From positions 1 to 64,000 of the forward strand of contig NZ_LWEH01000085.1 in the NCBI RefSeq assembly GCF_001635455.1: a stretch of 64,000 bases of DNA, given 5' to 3'. How positions within the stretch are numbered: position 1 is the first letter of the stretch; each line of letters begins with the position of its first letter. The notes beneath the pieces are model-generated. The model was not told the origin of the DNA, did not search any database, and saw nothing but the letters and a program-made list of their open reading frames with translations. Of this stretch, positions 47,767-58,076 are shown piece by piece. The stretch comes from Vibrio sp. HI00D65 (GTDB taxonomy: Bacteria > Pseudomonadota > Gammaproteobacteria > Enterobacterales > Vibrionaceae). A program made the position numbers and the translations under genes.

Positions 47767-47888
47767 AAGATACGAGATACGAACAGATTATAGATGCGCG
47801 TAAACGAGATAAGAGATGCGAAGAGCACGCTTACTGCGTTTATGGAAGCATGCTTTCGATACTCGATTACTCGCATCCCGCATCTTCT
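47765..47888. repeat. 124-bp hairpin-forming repeat with 18-bp inverted ends
   Basis: The left end AGAAGATACGAGATACGA (47765-47782) and the reverse complement of the right end (47871-47888) match at 15 of 18 positions, the three differences being A/G transitions. The interior repeats GAGAT/ATGCG words. It looks like a MITE-like or REP-like Vibrio intergenic element. Confidence 0.65.
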
Positions 47889-47902
47889 TTTGGCTTAGAT
47901 GT

Positions 47903-47932
47903 AAAAAAACCTGCTCAATGAGCAGGTTTTTT
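47903..47932. terminator. Bidirectional terminator between methyltransferase gene and rluB
   Basis: AAAAAACCTGCTC, AAT loop, GAGCAGGTTTTTT, symmetrical for both strands. Confidence 0.92.
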
Positions 47933-47983
47933 AGTATTCAGTGCTTTAAGACAATGAAGCTTTAAGCTTGAGAACTTACATCA

Positions 47984-49015
47984 TTACTGACGAGTTCTTG
48001 GCTTAGCTGGTTTAGCCGGACGACCGTTGTTTGTCTTTTGCTTGCTTTTGTTCGCTTGAGGCTTGCCTTTTGCTGCTGGAGCACTGCGACCTGAATCAGG
48101 TGTTGTAGTACCACGAGTAGCTGGCTTCTTACGTTTAGCTTGATTGCTACGGCCTTTTGGCGCATTTGCGCGCTCTTCGTGACGCTTAACAGCACGACGA
48201 ATTTTCTGGCTACGAGAACGCTCACGCTTACGAGAAGTGTTTGAAGGATCAAGATCCAACAGTGTCTCTTTCTCAGGCTTAAGTTCTACAAGCTCACGCA
48301 GGTAGTTTACTTCTTGAAGATCTAGCTCTTTCCAACCGCCACGAGGCAGTTTCTTATCAAGGTAGATATCACCGTAACGTACACGTTTCAGGCGGCTTAC
48401 TGTTGTTTCTTGTGATTCCCAAAGACGACGAACCTCACGGTTACGACCTTCGTTAATCGCTACGTAGAAAGTATGGTTCATACCTTCACCACCAGCGTAA
48501 ACCACATCTTCGAAACGAGCCATGCCGTCTTCTAGTTCAACACCGCGCACAAGGTTCTTAACCTTCTGCTCAGTAACTTCACCAAATACACGTACTAGGT
48601 ATTCACGCTCAACCTGACGGCTTGGGTGCATTAGACGGTTTGCAAGTTCACCATCGGTAGTGAAAAGCAAAAGACCAGACGTGTTCGCATCAAGACGACC
48701 AACCGAAATCCAACGAGAACCACGGATCTTAGGTAGACGATCGAAAACTGTGCGGCGACCTTCAGGATCATGACGAGTACATAGCTCACCTTCAGGCTTG
48801 TAGTAAGCAAGTACACGACAAACCACTTCTTCAGACGCTTTGCCTGAAACAGTATGGCCATCGATACGGATCACTGAGTTCTCGTCTTCAAGACGCTCGC
48901 CCAGTTTCGCAACTTGCCCGTTAACACTTACACGGCCAGATTTGATTAAACCTTCTAGTTCACGACGAGAACCGTGACCAGCTCGCGCTAAAACCTTCTG
49001 TAATTTTTCGCTCAT
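47984..49015 (-). CDS. rluB: 23S rRNA pseudouridine-2605 synthase RluB
   Basis: A 343-residue enzyme. An S4 RNA-binding domain at the N-terminus ([19 protein letters not shown]) precedes the RsuA/RluB catalytic domain with Asp in [16 protein letters not shown]. The C-terminal 80-odd residues are very rich in Arg, Lys and Pro, a longer basic tail than in E. coli (291 residues). Neighbours yciO and rnm confirm the E. coli-like order next to trp. Confidence 0.95.
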   Translation of the reverse strand: MSEKLQKVLARAGHGSRRELEGLIKSGRVSVNGQVAKLGERLEDENSVIRIDGHTVSGKASEEVVCRVLAYYKPEGELCTRHDPEGRRTVFDRLPKIRGSRWISVGRLDANTSGLLLFTTDGELANRLMHPSRQVEREYLVRVFGEVTEQKVKNLVRGVELEDGMARFEDVVYAGGEGMNHTFYVAINEGRNREVRRLWESQETTVSRLKRVRYGDIYLDKKLPRGGWKELDLQEVNYLRELVELKPEKETLLDLDPSNTSRKRERSRSQKIRRAVKRHEERANAPKGRSNQAKRKKPATRGTTTPDSGRSAPAAKGKPQANKSKQKTNNGRPAKPAKPRTRQ

Positions 49016-49175
49016 TTACTCTTTTCTACCTAATTGTCGTCTTCACAGACGTCGAATGAATTTTTCGCGACCAAATCGCGGTCGCGTATTATCGCAAATT
49101 ACCTACCAAAAAGCACTTGTTATTTACTTATGATAGGTGCTCTGTATCGTTACAGACTGTTAACCAGTAATGCGA

Positions 49176-49796
49176 TTATTCAAACGGCGCTGGATCACCG
49201 GAACCACAGCGTAGAATGACAGCATCATCGTCGCTGAAGTCAATCACTGTGGTTGGTTGTTCGCCTAAGTAGCCACCATTCAAAATAACATCAACAGCGT
49301 GTTCTAGGCTGTCGCGAATTTCTTCTGGATCCGACTCTGTTGTCTCATTACCCGGTAAGATAAGAGACGTAGACATCAATGGCTCACCCATCGCCTCTAA
49401 CAGGTCTAGAGCGATCTTGTTGTCTGGTACACGAATACCAATGGTTTTACGTTTCGCGTTCATCAAACGCTTTGGCACTTCTTTGGTCGCTTTAAAAATA
49501 AACGTATAAGCACCTGGCGTATGAGCCTTAAGCAAACGAAAAGCAACGTTATCTACGCGTGCATACAGTGACAGTTCAGACAAGTCACGGCATAACAGAG
49601 TGAAGTTATGCTTATCGTCGATACGACGAATCTTACAAATACGTTCTAGTGCTTGTTTGTTCTCAAGCTGACAACCCAGCGCATAGCCTGAGTCGGTTGG
49701 ATAAACCACTACACCGCCGTTACGAACAATCGCAACCGCTTGGTTGATTAAACGTGCTTGTGGGTTATCTGGGTGTACATAAAAAAACTGGCTCAT
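49176..49796 (-). CDS. yciO: YciO, Sua5/YrdC-family protein
   Basis: A 206-residue protein of the Sua5/YciO/YrdC family, with IVRNGGVVVYPTDSGYALGC, KIRRIDDKHNFTLLC and IGIRVPDN. YrdC members make threonylcarbamoyl-AMP. YciO is a paralogue whose contribution in the cell is less clear. It sits 55 bp after rnm, in the same direction. Confidence 0.95.
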   Translation of the reverse strand: MSQFFYVHPDNPQARLINQAVAIVRNGGVVVYPTDSGYALGCQLENKQALERICKIRRIDDKHNFTLLCRDLSELSLYARVDNVAFRLLKAHTPGAYTFIFKATKEVPKRLMNAKRKTIGIRVPDNKIALDLLEAMGEPLMSTSLILPGNETTESDPEEIRDSLEHAVDVILNGGYLGEQPTTVIDFSDDDAVILRCGSGDPAPFE

Positions 49797-49851
49797 TGTT
49801 GATCCTCGTTATCGAATCTCTCGACTCTATCATCAGAAGGAGCTGCTTCAC

Positions 49852-50721
49852 CTAGATACTGTCATCGTTATCCGACGGTGAAACTGTTTGAAACTCCCAA
49901 TCTTTCCATACTTCTTCGACCCCAGAAGGTAGCCAGAGATTACGTCCAAGTTCCATCCAAGGAGATGGATAATGGAAGTCACTGCCTTGGGAGGCTAATA
50001 GTTTGTATTGTATAGCATAATCGGCAAGAGTGCGTCTTTCTTGTTGTGCTTGTTGCGGTTGCGCCACTTCCATCGCATCACCTTTTGCTTCTACAAACGC
50101 AGTCAATAGGCGCTTAACCCACTTAGCGGTAAAGCCATATCGGCCTGGGTGCGCTAATACCGCTTGTCCACCAGCGGCGTGAATTGCCGTGACAGCATCA
50201 CTCATTGAGCACCAAGTTGGCGGCACATAACCTGGGTTATTACGTGTTAGGAACTTCTTGAATACTTGCTGCATGGTTTTCGCGTAGCCGTTATCAACCA
50301 ACCATTTAGCAAAGTGAGCGCGGGTGATCGGTGCATCGCCAGCAATCAGCTTCACCTCTTCTAGCACTCCTTCACGCGTTGCTTTTTCAAGGCGCTGAGC
50401 AATCAGTTCTGCACGGCCAATACGGTGCTGCTTCTGCTGTTCAATGAGAGCTTTCAGCTCGGGAGACTCAGGGTCAACGTTTAAGCCAACAATATGGATA
50501 TCTTTGTTTTGCCATACTGTGGAGATTTCGATGCCGTTAATCAGCTGAATTGGAAGATTGTTATCCACAATATAGTTGCGCGCTTCAGCAAGCCCATCAG
50601 TCGTATCATGATCTGTAATCGCTAGCGCTTCGATGTTAAAGCTCAGCGCTCGGTCAATTAGCTCAGGTGGAGTAAGTCGGCCATCTGAGGCTGTTGTATG
50701 ACTATGTAGATCAATTCTCAT
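49852..50721 (-). CDS. rnm: PHP-domain exonuclease RNase AM (YciV/TrpH)
   Basis: A 289-residue PHP phosphoesterase, a 5'-3' exonuclease that trims 5' ends of rRNAs in E. coli. The N-terminal motif is [14 protein letters not shown], with further metal-ligand blocks [12 protein letters not shown] and [10 protein letters not shown], and a late [13 protein letters not shown] 50721 was taken as the start because the PHP motif must be N-terminal; AAAGAA precedes it. It is divergent from the trp operon, as in E. coli. Confidence 0.94.
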   Translation of the reverse strand: MRIDLHSHTTASDGRLTPPELIDRALSFNIEALAITDHDTTDGLAEARNYIVDNNLPIQLINGIEISTVWQNKDIHIVGLNVDPESPELKALIEQQKQHRIGRAELIAQRLEKATREGVLEEVKLIAGDAPITRAHFAKWLVDNGYAKTMQQVFKKFLTRNNPGYVPPTWCSMSDAVTAIHAAGGQAVLAHPGRYGFTAKWVKRLLTAFVEAKGDAMEVAQPQQAQQERRTLADYAIQYKLLASQGSDFHYPSPWMELGRNLWLPSGVEEVWKDWEFQTVSPSDNDDSI

Positions 50722-50773
50722 ATATTCTTTTTCATTGTTTTCAATTTTTATCGTTATATTTGTGTCAACACAC

Positions 50774-50805
50774 TTGACCCGCAAGTAGAAAACTAGTTAA
50801 CTAGT
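50774..50805 (+). promoter_or_regulatory. trp promoter with embedded TrpR operator
   Basis: The -35 TTGACC (50774-50779), a 17-bp spacer and -10 TTAACT (50797-50802) form a good sigma-70 promoter. The -10 lies inside the palindrome ACTAGTTAACTAGT (50792-50805), the core of the E. coli trp operator, so TrpR binding should block RNA polymerase. Confidence 0.93.
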
Positions 50806-50841
50806 ACACAAATACGAAGTATCACATTTGATAGGTTCACC

Positions 50842-50967
50842 ATGTTACAAGAATTTAACCAAGACCATAAAGATAAAGTTTTAGAACTTTCTTCAGTAGA
50901 AGCAAGTTCAAAGCTTAATTGGTGGCGCACTTGGACAAGTTCTTGGTGGGCTAACGTATACTTCTAA
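50842..50967 (+). CDS. trpL: trp operon leader peptide
   Basis: A 41-residue ORF starting MLQEFNQDHK. It has five Trp codons near its end (positions 27, 28, 31, 35, 36) in NWWRTWTSSWWANVYF. It precedes the attenuator hairpin, so ribosome stalling at the Trp codons should favour an antiterminator. E. coli TrpL has only two Trp codons in 14 residues, so this is a longer, Trp-richer sensor. Confidence 0.93.
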   Translation: MLQEFNQDHKDKVLELSSVEASSKLNWWRTWTSSWWANVYF

Positions 50968-50999
50968 TTAAACAGTTTGTTTATAAAAAAGTTATCACT

Positions 51000-51025
51000 A
51001 AGCCCGCTTCCATAGCGGGCTTTTT
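51000..51025 (+). terminator. trp attenuator
   Basis: AAGCCCGC, loop TTCCATA, GCGGGCTT and Ts, 33 nt after the trpL stop and before trpE. It is the premature terminator of classical attenuation. Confidence 0.92.
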
Positions 51026-51153
51026 AATTTGTCGAACATCTCACATTCAACTGACTAACAAATCATCGAATTGACCATATTCTAGATTGGGTGAAAGGTA
51101 TCTTTATGCGACTATGTACGGCAGGAAATTTAAAGAATCATAAAGGAGGTCTT

Positions 51154-52743
51154 GTGAACAAGGCCATTGAAATCAAAAAGCTGGGAACCATTGAGGTCAT
51201 CAATACTTCAGTTCCTTACTCGCAAGATCCAACCAGTGTTTTCCATACTTTGTGTGAAAACAAAACGGACAGTTTGCTGTTGGAATCTGCTGAGATTGAA
51301 TCTAAACAGAACCTGACAAGCCTACTCCTTATCGACTCTGCTGTTCGCATCGTATGCCGCGAACATGAAGTAACCTTTCAAGCCCTGACGAAAAACGGTC
51401 AAGCGCTTATCGAACACCTAACTCAAAACGTGAAAGAAGAGATCAAATCTGACCTTACTGATAACGTTTTGACGCTCACTTTTGTTGAGCCAAGCAACGA
51501 ACTGGACGAAGACTCCCGCTTAAGAGAAGCCTCTTCTTTCGATGCACTGCGTTTGGTTCAGCACAGCTTTGAGCAAGATGCTAATAATAAGCATGCATTG
51601 TTTATGGCTGGTCTATTCGCTTACGACATCGTAGCGAACTTTGAACCACTAGGTGATGCAGAGGCAACCAATAACTGCCCTGACTTTGTTTTCTACGTCG
51701 CTGAAACCCTGCTTCGCTTCGACCACCAAGAAAACCAAGGCCTGCTTCACGCAAGCTTATTTGCTCAAGACGACAGCATCAAAGCACAATTAACAGAGCG
51801 TTTAGCTGAAATTCAAACGCAATGTCAGTCACTGAAAGCGATCACGGAAGTGACGCCATTAGACAACGTAGAAGCAGTACCAAGCGTTTCTGATGAAGAT
51901 TTCTGCCAAACCGTTCGTGACTTAAAAGAGTACGTAGTAAAAGGCGATGTGTTCCAAGTCGTACCATCACGCCGCTTCACACTCCCTTGCCCAGCTCCAC
52001 TAGCCGCTTACAAAGAACTTAAACAAAATAACCCAAGCCCTTACATGTTCTACATGCAAGATGAGCTATTTACGCTGTTTGGTGCATCTCCAGAAAGCGC
52101 GCTGAAATACGAAACTGAAACCAACCAAATTGAGATCTACCCAATTGCTGGTACTCGTCGTCGCGGTAAGCGTCCTGGCGGTCAAATCGATTTCGACCTA
52201 GACAGCCGTATCGAGCTTGAGCTGCGTACCGACAAGAAAGAGAACGCAGAACACATGATGCTTGTCGACCTAGCGCGTAACGACGTTGCACGCATTGCCG
52301 AAGCTGGCACTCGCCACGTAGCCGACTTACTAAAAGTCGACCGCTACAGTCATGTGATGCACTTGGTTTCTCGTGTGGTTGGTCAACTGCGTGAAGATTT
52401 AGACGCACTGCATGCTTACCAAGCTTGTATGAACATGGGCACGCTAACAGGCGCGCCAAAAATCCGCGCAATGCAGCTTATCCGCGATGTAGAAAAAACG
52501 CGTCGTGGTAGCTATGGCGGTGCGGTAGGTTACCTAACAGGTGAAGGCACGTTAGATACTTGTATCGTAATTCGCTCAGCTTACGTTGAAGATGGTGTTG
52601 CACAAGTACAAGCTGGTGCTGGCGTGGTGTTCGATTCAGACCCACAAGCAGAAGCGGATGAAACTCGTGGCAAAGCTCAAGCGGTTATCTCAGCGATTCA
52701 AGCTGCACACACTAAAAACATCTCTAACAAGAAGGAGTCGTAA
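51154..52743 (+). CDS. trpE: Anthranilate synthase component I
   Basis: A 529-residue TrpE that makes anthranilate from chorismate with ammonia from TrpG. The Trp feedback site is in SLLLESAEIESK. Catalytic blocks are IAGTRRRGKRPGG, MLVDLARNDVARIA and GTLTGAPKIRAMQLI. The start is GTG 51154, directly after AAAGGAGGT; the longer ATG 51091 frame runs through this site. It overlaps nothing and lies 2 bp before trpG. Confidence 0.97.
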   Translation: MNKAIEIKKLGTIEVINTSVPYSQDPTSVFHTLCENKTDSLLLESAEIESKQNLTSLLLIDSAVRIVCREHEVTFQALTKNGQALIEHLTQNVKEEIKSDLTDNVLTLTFVEPSNELDEDSRLREASSFDALRLVQHSFEQDANNKHALFMAGLFAYDIVANFEPLGDAEATNNCPDFVFYVAETLLRFDHQENQGLLHASLFAQDDSIKAQLTERLAEIQTQCQSLKAITEVTPLDNVEAVPSVSDEDFCQTVRDLKEYVVKGDVFQVVPSRRFTLPCPAPLAAYKELKQNNPSPYMFYMQDELFTLFGASPESALKYETETNQIEIYPIAGTRRRGKRPGGQIDFDLDSRIELELRTDKKENAEHMMLVDLARNDVARIAEAGTRHVADLLKVDRYSHVMHLVSRVVGQLREDLDALHAYQACMNMGTLTGAPKIRAMQLIRDVEKTRRGSYGGAVGYLTGEGTLDTCIVIRSAYVEDGVAQVQAGAGVVFDSDPQAEADETRGKAQAVISAIQAAHTKNISNKKES

Positions 52744-52745
52744 TC

Positions 52746-53372
52746 ATGGCTGATATTGTATTCATCGATAACTTCGACTCGTTCACTTACAACCTTGTAG
52801 ACCAATTCCGCTCATTGGGTCACAACGTAAAGATTTACCGTAACAACATCTCTGCACAGGTAGTGGAAACGGCAATCAACGAACTAGACAACCCTGTTGC
52901 CCTGCTTTCACCAGGTCCTGGCGCTCCAGCAGACGCGGGCTGCATGCCTGAGCTGATTCAGCTACTAAAAGGCAAAGTACCAATGATTGGTATCTGCTTA
53001 GGTCATCAAGCGATCGTTGAGGCTTATGGCGGCACCGTTGCAGGCGCAGGCGAAATCATTCATGGTAAGGTGTCGATGATGGAACACCAAAATCATGCGA
53101 CTTACCAAGGCTTACCTTCTCCACTGGCTATTGCTCGATACCACTCTCTGGTTGCTACGCATGTATCTGATAGCCTAACAGTAACGGCTGAAGTCGATGG
53201 TCTGGTCATGTCTGTGGTTCAAGAACAAGACAAAGTATGTGGATTCCAATTTCACCCAGAATCAATTATGACAACCTACGGTGCAACGCTTCTAGCGAAC
53301 GCTATCGAATGGGCTCTTGAGAAACCTCTCTGCCTTGAGAAGAAGGCCACTCTTGATACAAAGACTAACTAG
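52746..53372 (+). CDS. trpG: Anthranilate synthase component II (glutamine amidotransferase)
   Basis: A 208-residue class I amidotransferase supplying ammonia to TrpE. The nucleophile Cys is in GICLGHQAIVEAYGG and the His-Glu pair in FQFHPESIMT. It is separate from trpD, unlike the E. coli TrpGD fusion. Confidence 0.97.
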   Translation: MADIVFIDNFDSFTYNLVDQFRSLGHNVKIYRNNISAQVVETAINELDNPVALLSPGPGAPADAGCMPELIQLLKGKVPMIGICLGHQAIVEAYGGTVAGAGEIIHGKVSMMEHQNHATYQGLPSPLAIARYHSLVATHVSDSLTVTAEVDGLVMSVVQEQDKVCGFQFHPESIMTTYGATLLANAIEWALEKPLCLEKKATLDTKTN

Positions 53373-53381
53373 GAAACGATC

Positions 53382-54377
53382 ATGGAACAGATTAATAAAC
53401 TTTACGAACAGCAGTCTCTTACTCAAGAAGAAAGCCAACAGTTATTCGACGTTATCATCAAGGGTGAACTAGACCCAATCCTGATGGCTTCTGCACTGAC
53501 TGCACTGAAAATCAAAGGCGAGACGCCAGAAGAAATCGCTGGTGCGGCGAAAGCACTGCTTGCCAATGCAAACCCGTTCCCACGCCCTGATTACGATTTT
53601 GCAGACATCGTTGGTACCGGTGGCGACGGTCACAACACCATTAATATCTCTACGACATCTGCATTTGTTGCCGCGGCATGTGGTTTAAAAGTCGCGAAAC
53701 ACGGTAACCGCAGTGTATCGAGCAAATCAGGCTCTTCTGACCTACTGGATTCGTTTGGCATCAACCTAGCGATGACGGCAGAAGATACTCGTACAGCCGT
53801 GGACGAACTTGGCGTAGCGTTCCTATTTGCTCCGCAATACCACGGTGGTGTTCGCCACGCGATGCCTGTTCGTCAAACCATGAAAACGCGCACCATCTTC
53901 AACATCCTTGGCCCACTGATTAACCCAGCTCGTCCTAACATCGAGCTAATGGGTGTTTACAGCAAAGAGCTAGTACGCCCTATAGCGGAAACCATGCTGC
54001 AAATGGGTTTGAAGCGCGCTGCGGTTGTGCACGGTAGCGGCCTTGATGAAGTGGCTATTCACGGTAAAACCATGGTTGCAGAAATCAAAGATGGTGCGAT
54101 TCACGAATACACCGTGACACCGGCTGACTTTGGTTTGAATACTCACCCTCTTGAAGCTATCAAAGGTGGCGAGCCAGAAGAAAACAAGGCCATCACAACC
54201 AATATCCTGACGGGTAAAGGTACTGAAGCACAAGTTGGTGCAGTGGCTGTGAACGTTGCTCTGCTAATGCGTCTATTTGGTCACGAAGACCTAAAAGCCA
54301 ACGCACAACAAGCCATTGATGCGATGAACTCTGGCAAAGCGTACGAGCTTTTACAAAAGCTTGCCGTGCACGCCTAA
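53382..54377 (+). CDS. trpD: Anthranilate phosphoribosyltransferase
   Basis: A 331-residue enzyme joining anthranilate and PRPP. The PRPP-binding GTGGDGHNTINIST and KHGNRSVSSKSGSSD blocks are present, as is NILGPLINPARP. It lies 10 bp after trpG. Confidence 0.97.
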   Translation: MEQINKLYEQQSLTQEESQQLFDVIIKGELDPILMASALTALKIKGETPEEIAGAAKALLANANPFPRPDYDFADIVGTGGDGHNTINISTTSAFVAAACGLKVAKHGNRSVSSKSGSSDLLDSFGINLAMTAEDTRTAVDELGVAFLFAPQYHGGVRHAMPVRQTMKTRTIFNILGPLINPARPNIELMGVYSKELVRPIAETMLQMGLKRAAVVHGSGLDEVAIHGKTMVAEIKDGAIHEYTVTPADFGLNTHPLEAIKGGEPEENKAITTNILTGKGTEAQVGAVAVNVALLMRLFGHEDLKANAQQAIDAMNSGKAYELLQKLAVHA

Positions 54378-54402
54378 CAAACGACGAATTGAGACCAAGA
54401 AC

Positions 54403-55854
54403 ATGACACAGACTACCGAGAAACTGTCGACCCACGTTTCAGTTAAAGAAGCTGAAATGGCGGAAGTATTAGCTAAAATCGTTCGTGATAAATACCAGTG
54501 GGTTGAAGCGCGTAAGCAAGCTCAGCCTCTTGACGAATTCAAAGCCGCATTAGCCAACTCAGATCGCAGTTTTTACGAGGCACTGAGTGGCGAACAAACG
54601 GTTTTTATTACTGAGTGTAAAAAGGCATCACCGTCGAAAGGTTTGATCCGTAACGACTTTGACTTGGACTACATTGCATCGGTTTATAACAACCACGCTA
54701 ACGCAATTTCAGTGCTGACCGACGAAAAGTACTTCCAAGGTGACTTTGAGTTTTTACCTAAGGTTCGCAGCATCGCTAAGCAGCCAATCCTGTGTAAAGA
54801 CTTCATGCTTGATACCTACCAAGTTTATCTCGCTCGTCACTATTCAGCAGATGCGATTTTGTTGATGCTATCTGTGTTGAATGACGAAGAGTACCAAGCA
54901 CTTGCTGAGGTTGCTCATTCACTGAATATGGGTGTGCTTACAGAAGTTAGCAACCAAGAAGAGCTGCACCGTGCAGTGGCTTTAAACGCTAAGGTTATCG
55001 GTATTAACAACCGTAACCTGCGTGACCTGTCGACGGATTTGAATCGTACAAAAGAGCTGGCCCCACAACTTCGTGAGCTAGCACCTAACGCAATCGTGAT
55101 TTCAGAATCCGGCATCTACACACACCAACAAGTGCGTGACCTTTCAACATTTGCCGATGGCTTCCTAATTGGAAGCTCTCTTATGGCAGAAAAGAACCTC
55201 GAACTGGCCGTTCGTAAAGTAACGCTGGGTGAAAACAAGGTATGTGGCTTAACTCACTCTGACGATGCCGCCAAAGCATACCAAGCAGGCGCGGTATTTG
55301 GTGGTCTGATTTTCGTTGAAGCATCTAAACGTCATGTGGATATTGAAGCGGCTCGTTTAACGATGAGCGGTGCACCTTTGAACTATGTCGGCGTGTTCCA
55401 AAATCATAGTGTTGCGGAGGTAGCTCACACAATTTCAGAGCTCGGTTTGTTTGCTGTACAACTGCACGGTGATGAGTCTCAAGCGTACGTTGATGAACTT
55501 AAGCAATCACTGCCTGAAAGCGTTGAGATTTGGAAAGCTTACGGTGTTGCTTCTGGTGTTGCTTCCGGTGAAAAAAGCGAGTTACCGGAATTACTGGAAA
55601 GCAACGTGACTCGTCATCTGCTAGATACTAAAGTGGGTTCTCAAACAGGCGGTACTGGCCGAGCATTCGATTGGAGCCTGATTAACAACCAAAGTGCGAT
55701 CATGTTGGCAGGCGGTCTAAACCCAGAAAATGCTAACCAAGCGGCTAAGTTGGGCTGCTTAGGATTAGATCTAAACTCTGGTGTTGAATCGGATCCAGGT
55801 AAAAAAGACGCAGACAAACTGCGACGAGCTTTTGCGGCGATTCGTAATTACTAG
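54403..55854 (+). CDS. trpCF: Indole-3-glycerol phosphate synthase / phosphoribosylanthranilate isomerase
   Basis: A 483-residue bifunctional protein. The TrpC half (to about 260) has ITECKKASPSKGLIR, LCKDFMLDTYQVYLAR and INNRNLRDLSTDL. The TrpF half has VCGLTHSDDAAKAYQAGA, GGTGRAFDWSL and MLAGGLNPENA. A short in-frame duplication, VASGVASG, lies in a loop of TrpF. ATG 54403 (MTQTTEKLS) was chosen; the longer frame overlaps trpD. Confidence 0.96.
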   Translation: MTQTTEKLSTHVSVKEAEMAEVLAKIVRDKYQWVEARKQAQPLDEFKAALANSDRSFYEALSGEQTVFITECKKASPSKGLIRNDFDLDYIASVYNNHANAISVLTDEKYFQGDFEFLPKVRSIAKQPILCKDFMLDTYQVYLARHYSADAILLMLSVLNDEEYQALAEVAHSLNMGVLTEVSNQEELHRAVALNAKVIGINNRNLRDLSTDLNRTKELAPQLRELAPNAIVISESGIYTHQQVRDLSTFADGFLIGSSLMAEKNLELAVRKVTLGENKVCGLTHSDDAAKAYQAGAVFGGLIFVEASKRHVDIEAARLTMSGAPLNYVGVFQNHSVAEVAHTISELGLFAVQLHGDESQAYVDELKQSLPESVEIWKAYGVASGVASGEKSELPELLESNVTRHLLDTKVGSQTGGTGRAFDWSLINNQSAIMLAGGLNPENANQAAKLGCLGLDLNSGVESDPGKKDADKLRRAFAAIRNY

Positions 55855-55996
55855 TCTGGCTTCTAGAAGCGAAAACCAGAACTAGAGCTAGAAAGCGGAA
55901 ACTAAAACATATTTATGAGCTTTGCCTTTGCGAAGCTCAAACAAGACTAAATGACTTGGGGTGAAGACACTCCAATAGAATTGAAGGAATAACACA

Positions 55997-57187
55997 ATGG
56001 CTAAACTCGATGCCTACTTCGGTGAATACGGTGGTCAATACGTACCGCAGATCCTAGTGCCAGCACTAGACCAACTTGAACAAGCATTTATCGATGCACA
56101 AGCCGATCCTGAATTTCGCAGTGAATTCATGACGCTACTTCAAGAGTACGCAGGTCGTCCAACAGCGCTAACGCTGACTCGCAACCTAACTAAAGGTACA
56201 AAGACCAAACTTTACCTAAAACGTGAAGACCTACTTCACGGCGGTGCACACAAAACTAACCAGGTACTTGGCCAAGCTCTACTTGCTAAGCGCATGGGCA
56301 AAAATGAGATCATCGCTGAAACAGGTGCGGGCCAACACGGTGTGGCGACGGCTCTTGCTTGTGCTCTATTAGGCCTTAAGTGTCGCGTTTACATGGGTGC
56401 TAAAGACGTTGAGCGTCAAAGCCCGAACGTATTCCGTATGAAGCTAATGGGCGCAGAAGTTATCCCGGTTCATTCTGGTTCAGCAACACTGAAAGATGCG
56501 TGTAACGAAGCACTGCGTGACTGGTCTGCAACCTACGAAGACGCTCACTACCTATTAGGTACTGCGGCAGGTCCTCACCCATTCCCAACTATCGTTCGTG
56601 ACTTCCAACGTATGATTGGTGAAGAGACCAAGAACCAAATTCTTGCACGTGAAGGTCGCCTTCCGGATGCAGTTATCGCTTGTGTGGGTGGCGGTTCTAA
56701 CGCTATCGGCATGTTCGCTGATTTCATCGAAGAAGAAAGCGTTCGCCTAATCGGTGTTGAACCAGCAGGTAAAGGTATTGATACCGACCAACACGGTGCG
56801 CCACTAAAACACGGCAAGACTGGCATCTTCTTCGGTATGAAAGCACCACTAATGCAAGATGAGAATGGTCAAGTAGAAGAGTCTTACTCTGTGTCTGCAG
56901 GTCTAGACTTCCCTTCAGTTGGCCCACAGCACGCTCACCTAAATGCCATTGGCCGTGCGGAATACGACAACGTAACCGATGATGAAGCACTAGAAGCGTT
57001 CCAAGCCATTGCTCGCAACGAAGGTATTATCCCTGCTCTAGAATCATCTCACGCCGTTGCACACGCGTTGAAAATGGCTCAAGCGGAACCTGAGAAAGAG
57101 CAACTGCTGGTGGTTAACCTATCTGGCCGTGGTGATAAAGACATCTTCACTGTACATGACATTCTTGAAGCGAAAGGAGAACTATAA
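55997..57187 (+). CDS. trpB: Tryptophan synthase beta chain
   Basis: A 396-residue PLP enzyme joining indole and serine. The PLP Lys is in [15 protein letters not shown] and the phosphate loop is [12 protein letters not shown]. It follows a 142-bp gap after trpCF that contains a small hairpin (GAGCTT...AAGCTC). The stop overlaps the trpA start (TAATG). Confidence 0.98.
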   Translation: MAKLDAYFGEYGGQYVPQILVPALDQLEQAFIDAQADPEFRSEFMTLLQEYAGRPTALTLTRNLTKGTKTKLYLKREDLLHGGAHKTNQVLGQALLAKRMGKNEIIAETGAGQHGVATALACALLGLKCRVYMGAKDVERQSPNVFRMKLMGAEVIPVHSGSATLKDACNEALRDWSATYEDAHYLLGTAAGPHPFPTIVRDFQRMIGEETKNQILAREGRLPDAVIACVGGGSNAIGMFADFIEEESVRLIGVEPAGKGIDTDQHGAPLKHGKTGIFFGMKAPLMQDENGQVEESYSVSAGLDFPSVGPQHAHLNAIGRAEYDNVTDDEALEAFQAIARNEGIIPALESSHAVAHALKMAQAEPEKEQLLVVNLSGRGDKDIFTVHDILEAKGEL

Positions 57188-57993
57188 TGGATCGCTATCA
57201 ATCACTCTTCACTCGCTTAGCTGAAAAGAATCAGGGCGCATTTGTACCATTCGTAACGGTTGGCGATCCTAACGCTGAACAGTCTCTTAAGATCATGGAA
57301 ACTTTGGTTGAAGCAGGTGCTGACGCCCTTGAACTTGGTATCCCATTCTCAGATCCACTGGCTGATGGCCCAACAATCCAAGGTGCGAACATTCGTGCGT
57401 TAGATTCTAAAGTAACGCCTGATGTGTGTTTTGATCTTATTGGTCAAATCCGCGCGAAATACCCAGAGCTACCAATCGGCCTACTGATGTACGCTAACTT
57501 GGTTTACGCACGTGGTATTGAGAACTTCTACGAGCGTTGTGCCAATGCAGGTATTGATTCGGTACTGATTGCAGACGTACCAACCAACGAAAGTTGTGAG
57601 TTTGTTGCGGCAGCGAAGAAGTTTGGTGTTCACCCAATCTTTATTGCTCCGCCAACAGCGAGTAATGAGACGCTTGAGTCTGTTTCAGAACTAGGTGGTG
57701 GCTACACTTATCTACTTTCTCGTGCTGGCGTAACAGGTGCAGAAACCAAAGCAAACATGCCAGTAACCGCACTGCTTGACCGTTTGAACAAATTCGACGC
57801 GCCGCCAGCACTACTAGGTTTCGGTATCTCAGCTCCAGAGCAAGTAAAAGAAGCTATTCAAGCAGGCGCTGCCGGCGCTATTTCTGGCTCAGCGGTTGTG
57901 AAAATCATTGAAAACAACGTTGAACAACCAGAAGAAATGCTTAAAACACTGGCAGAGTTCGTTGCACCGATGAAAGCGGCAACACAGAAGTAA
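57187..57993 (+). CDS. trpA: Tryptophan synthase alpha chain
   Basis: A 268-residue TIM-barrel aldolase that cleaves indole-3-glycerol phosphate. Catalytic Glu and Asp are in [25 protein letters not shown] and [12 protein letters not shown] are family blocks. It is the last gene of the trp operon. Confidence 0.98.
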   Translation: MDRYQSLFTRLAEKNQGAFVPFVTVGDPNAEQSLKIMETLVEAGADALELGIPFSDPLADGPTIQGANIRALDSKVTPDVCFDLIGQIRAKYPELPIGLLMYANLVYARGIENFYERCANAGIDSVLIADVPTNESCEFVAAAKKFGVHPIFIAPPTASNETLESVSELGGGYTYLLSRAGVTGAETKANMPVTALLDRLNKFDAPPALLGFGISAPEQVKEAIQAGAAGAISGSAVVKIIENNVEQPEEMLKTLAEFVAPMKAATQK

Positions 57994-58026
57994 TGGTTAG
58001 CATCTTCTAAACACGACGTTAAATTC

Positions 58027-58056
58027 AAAAGGCGCCACAAATGTGGCGCCTTTTTT
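58027..58056 (+). terminator. Terminator of the trp operon
   Basis: GGCGCCACA, AA, TGTGGCGCC followed by six Ts. Confidence 0.93.
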
Positions 58057-58076
58057 ATTACGGCTAAAAACCCACG

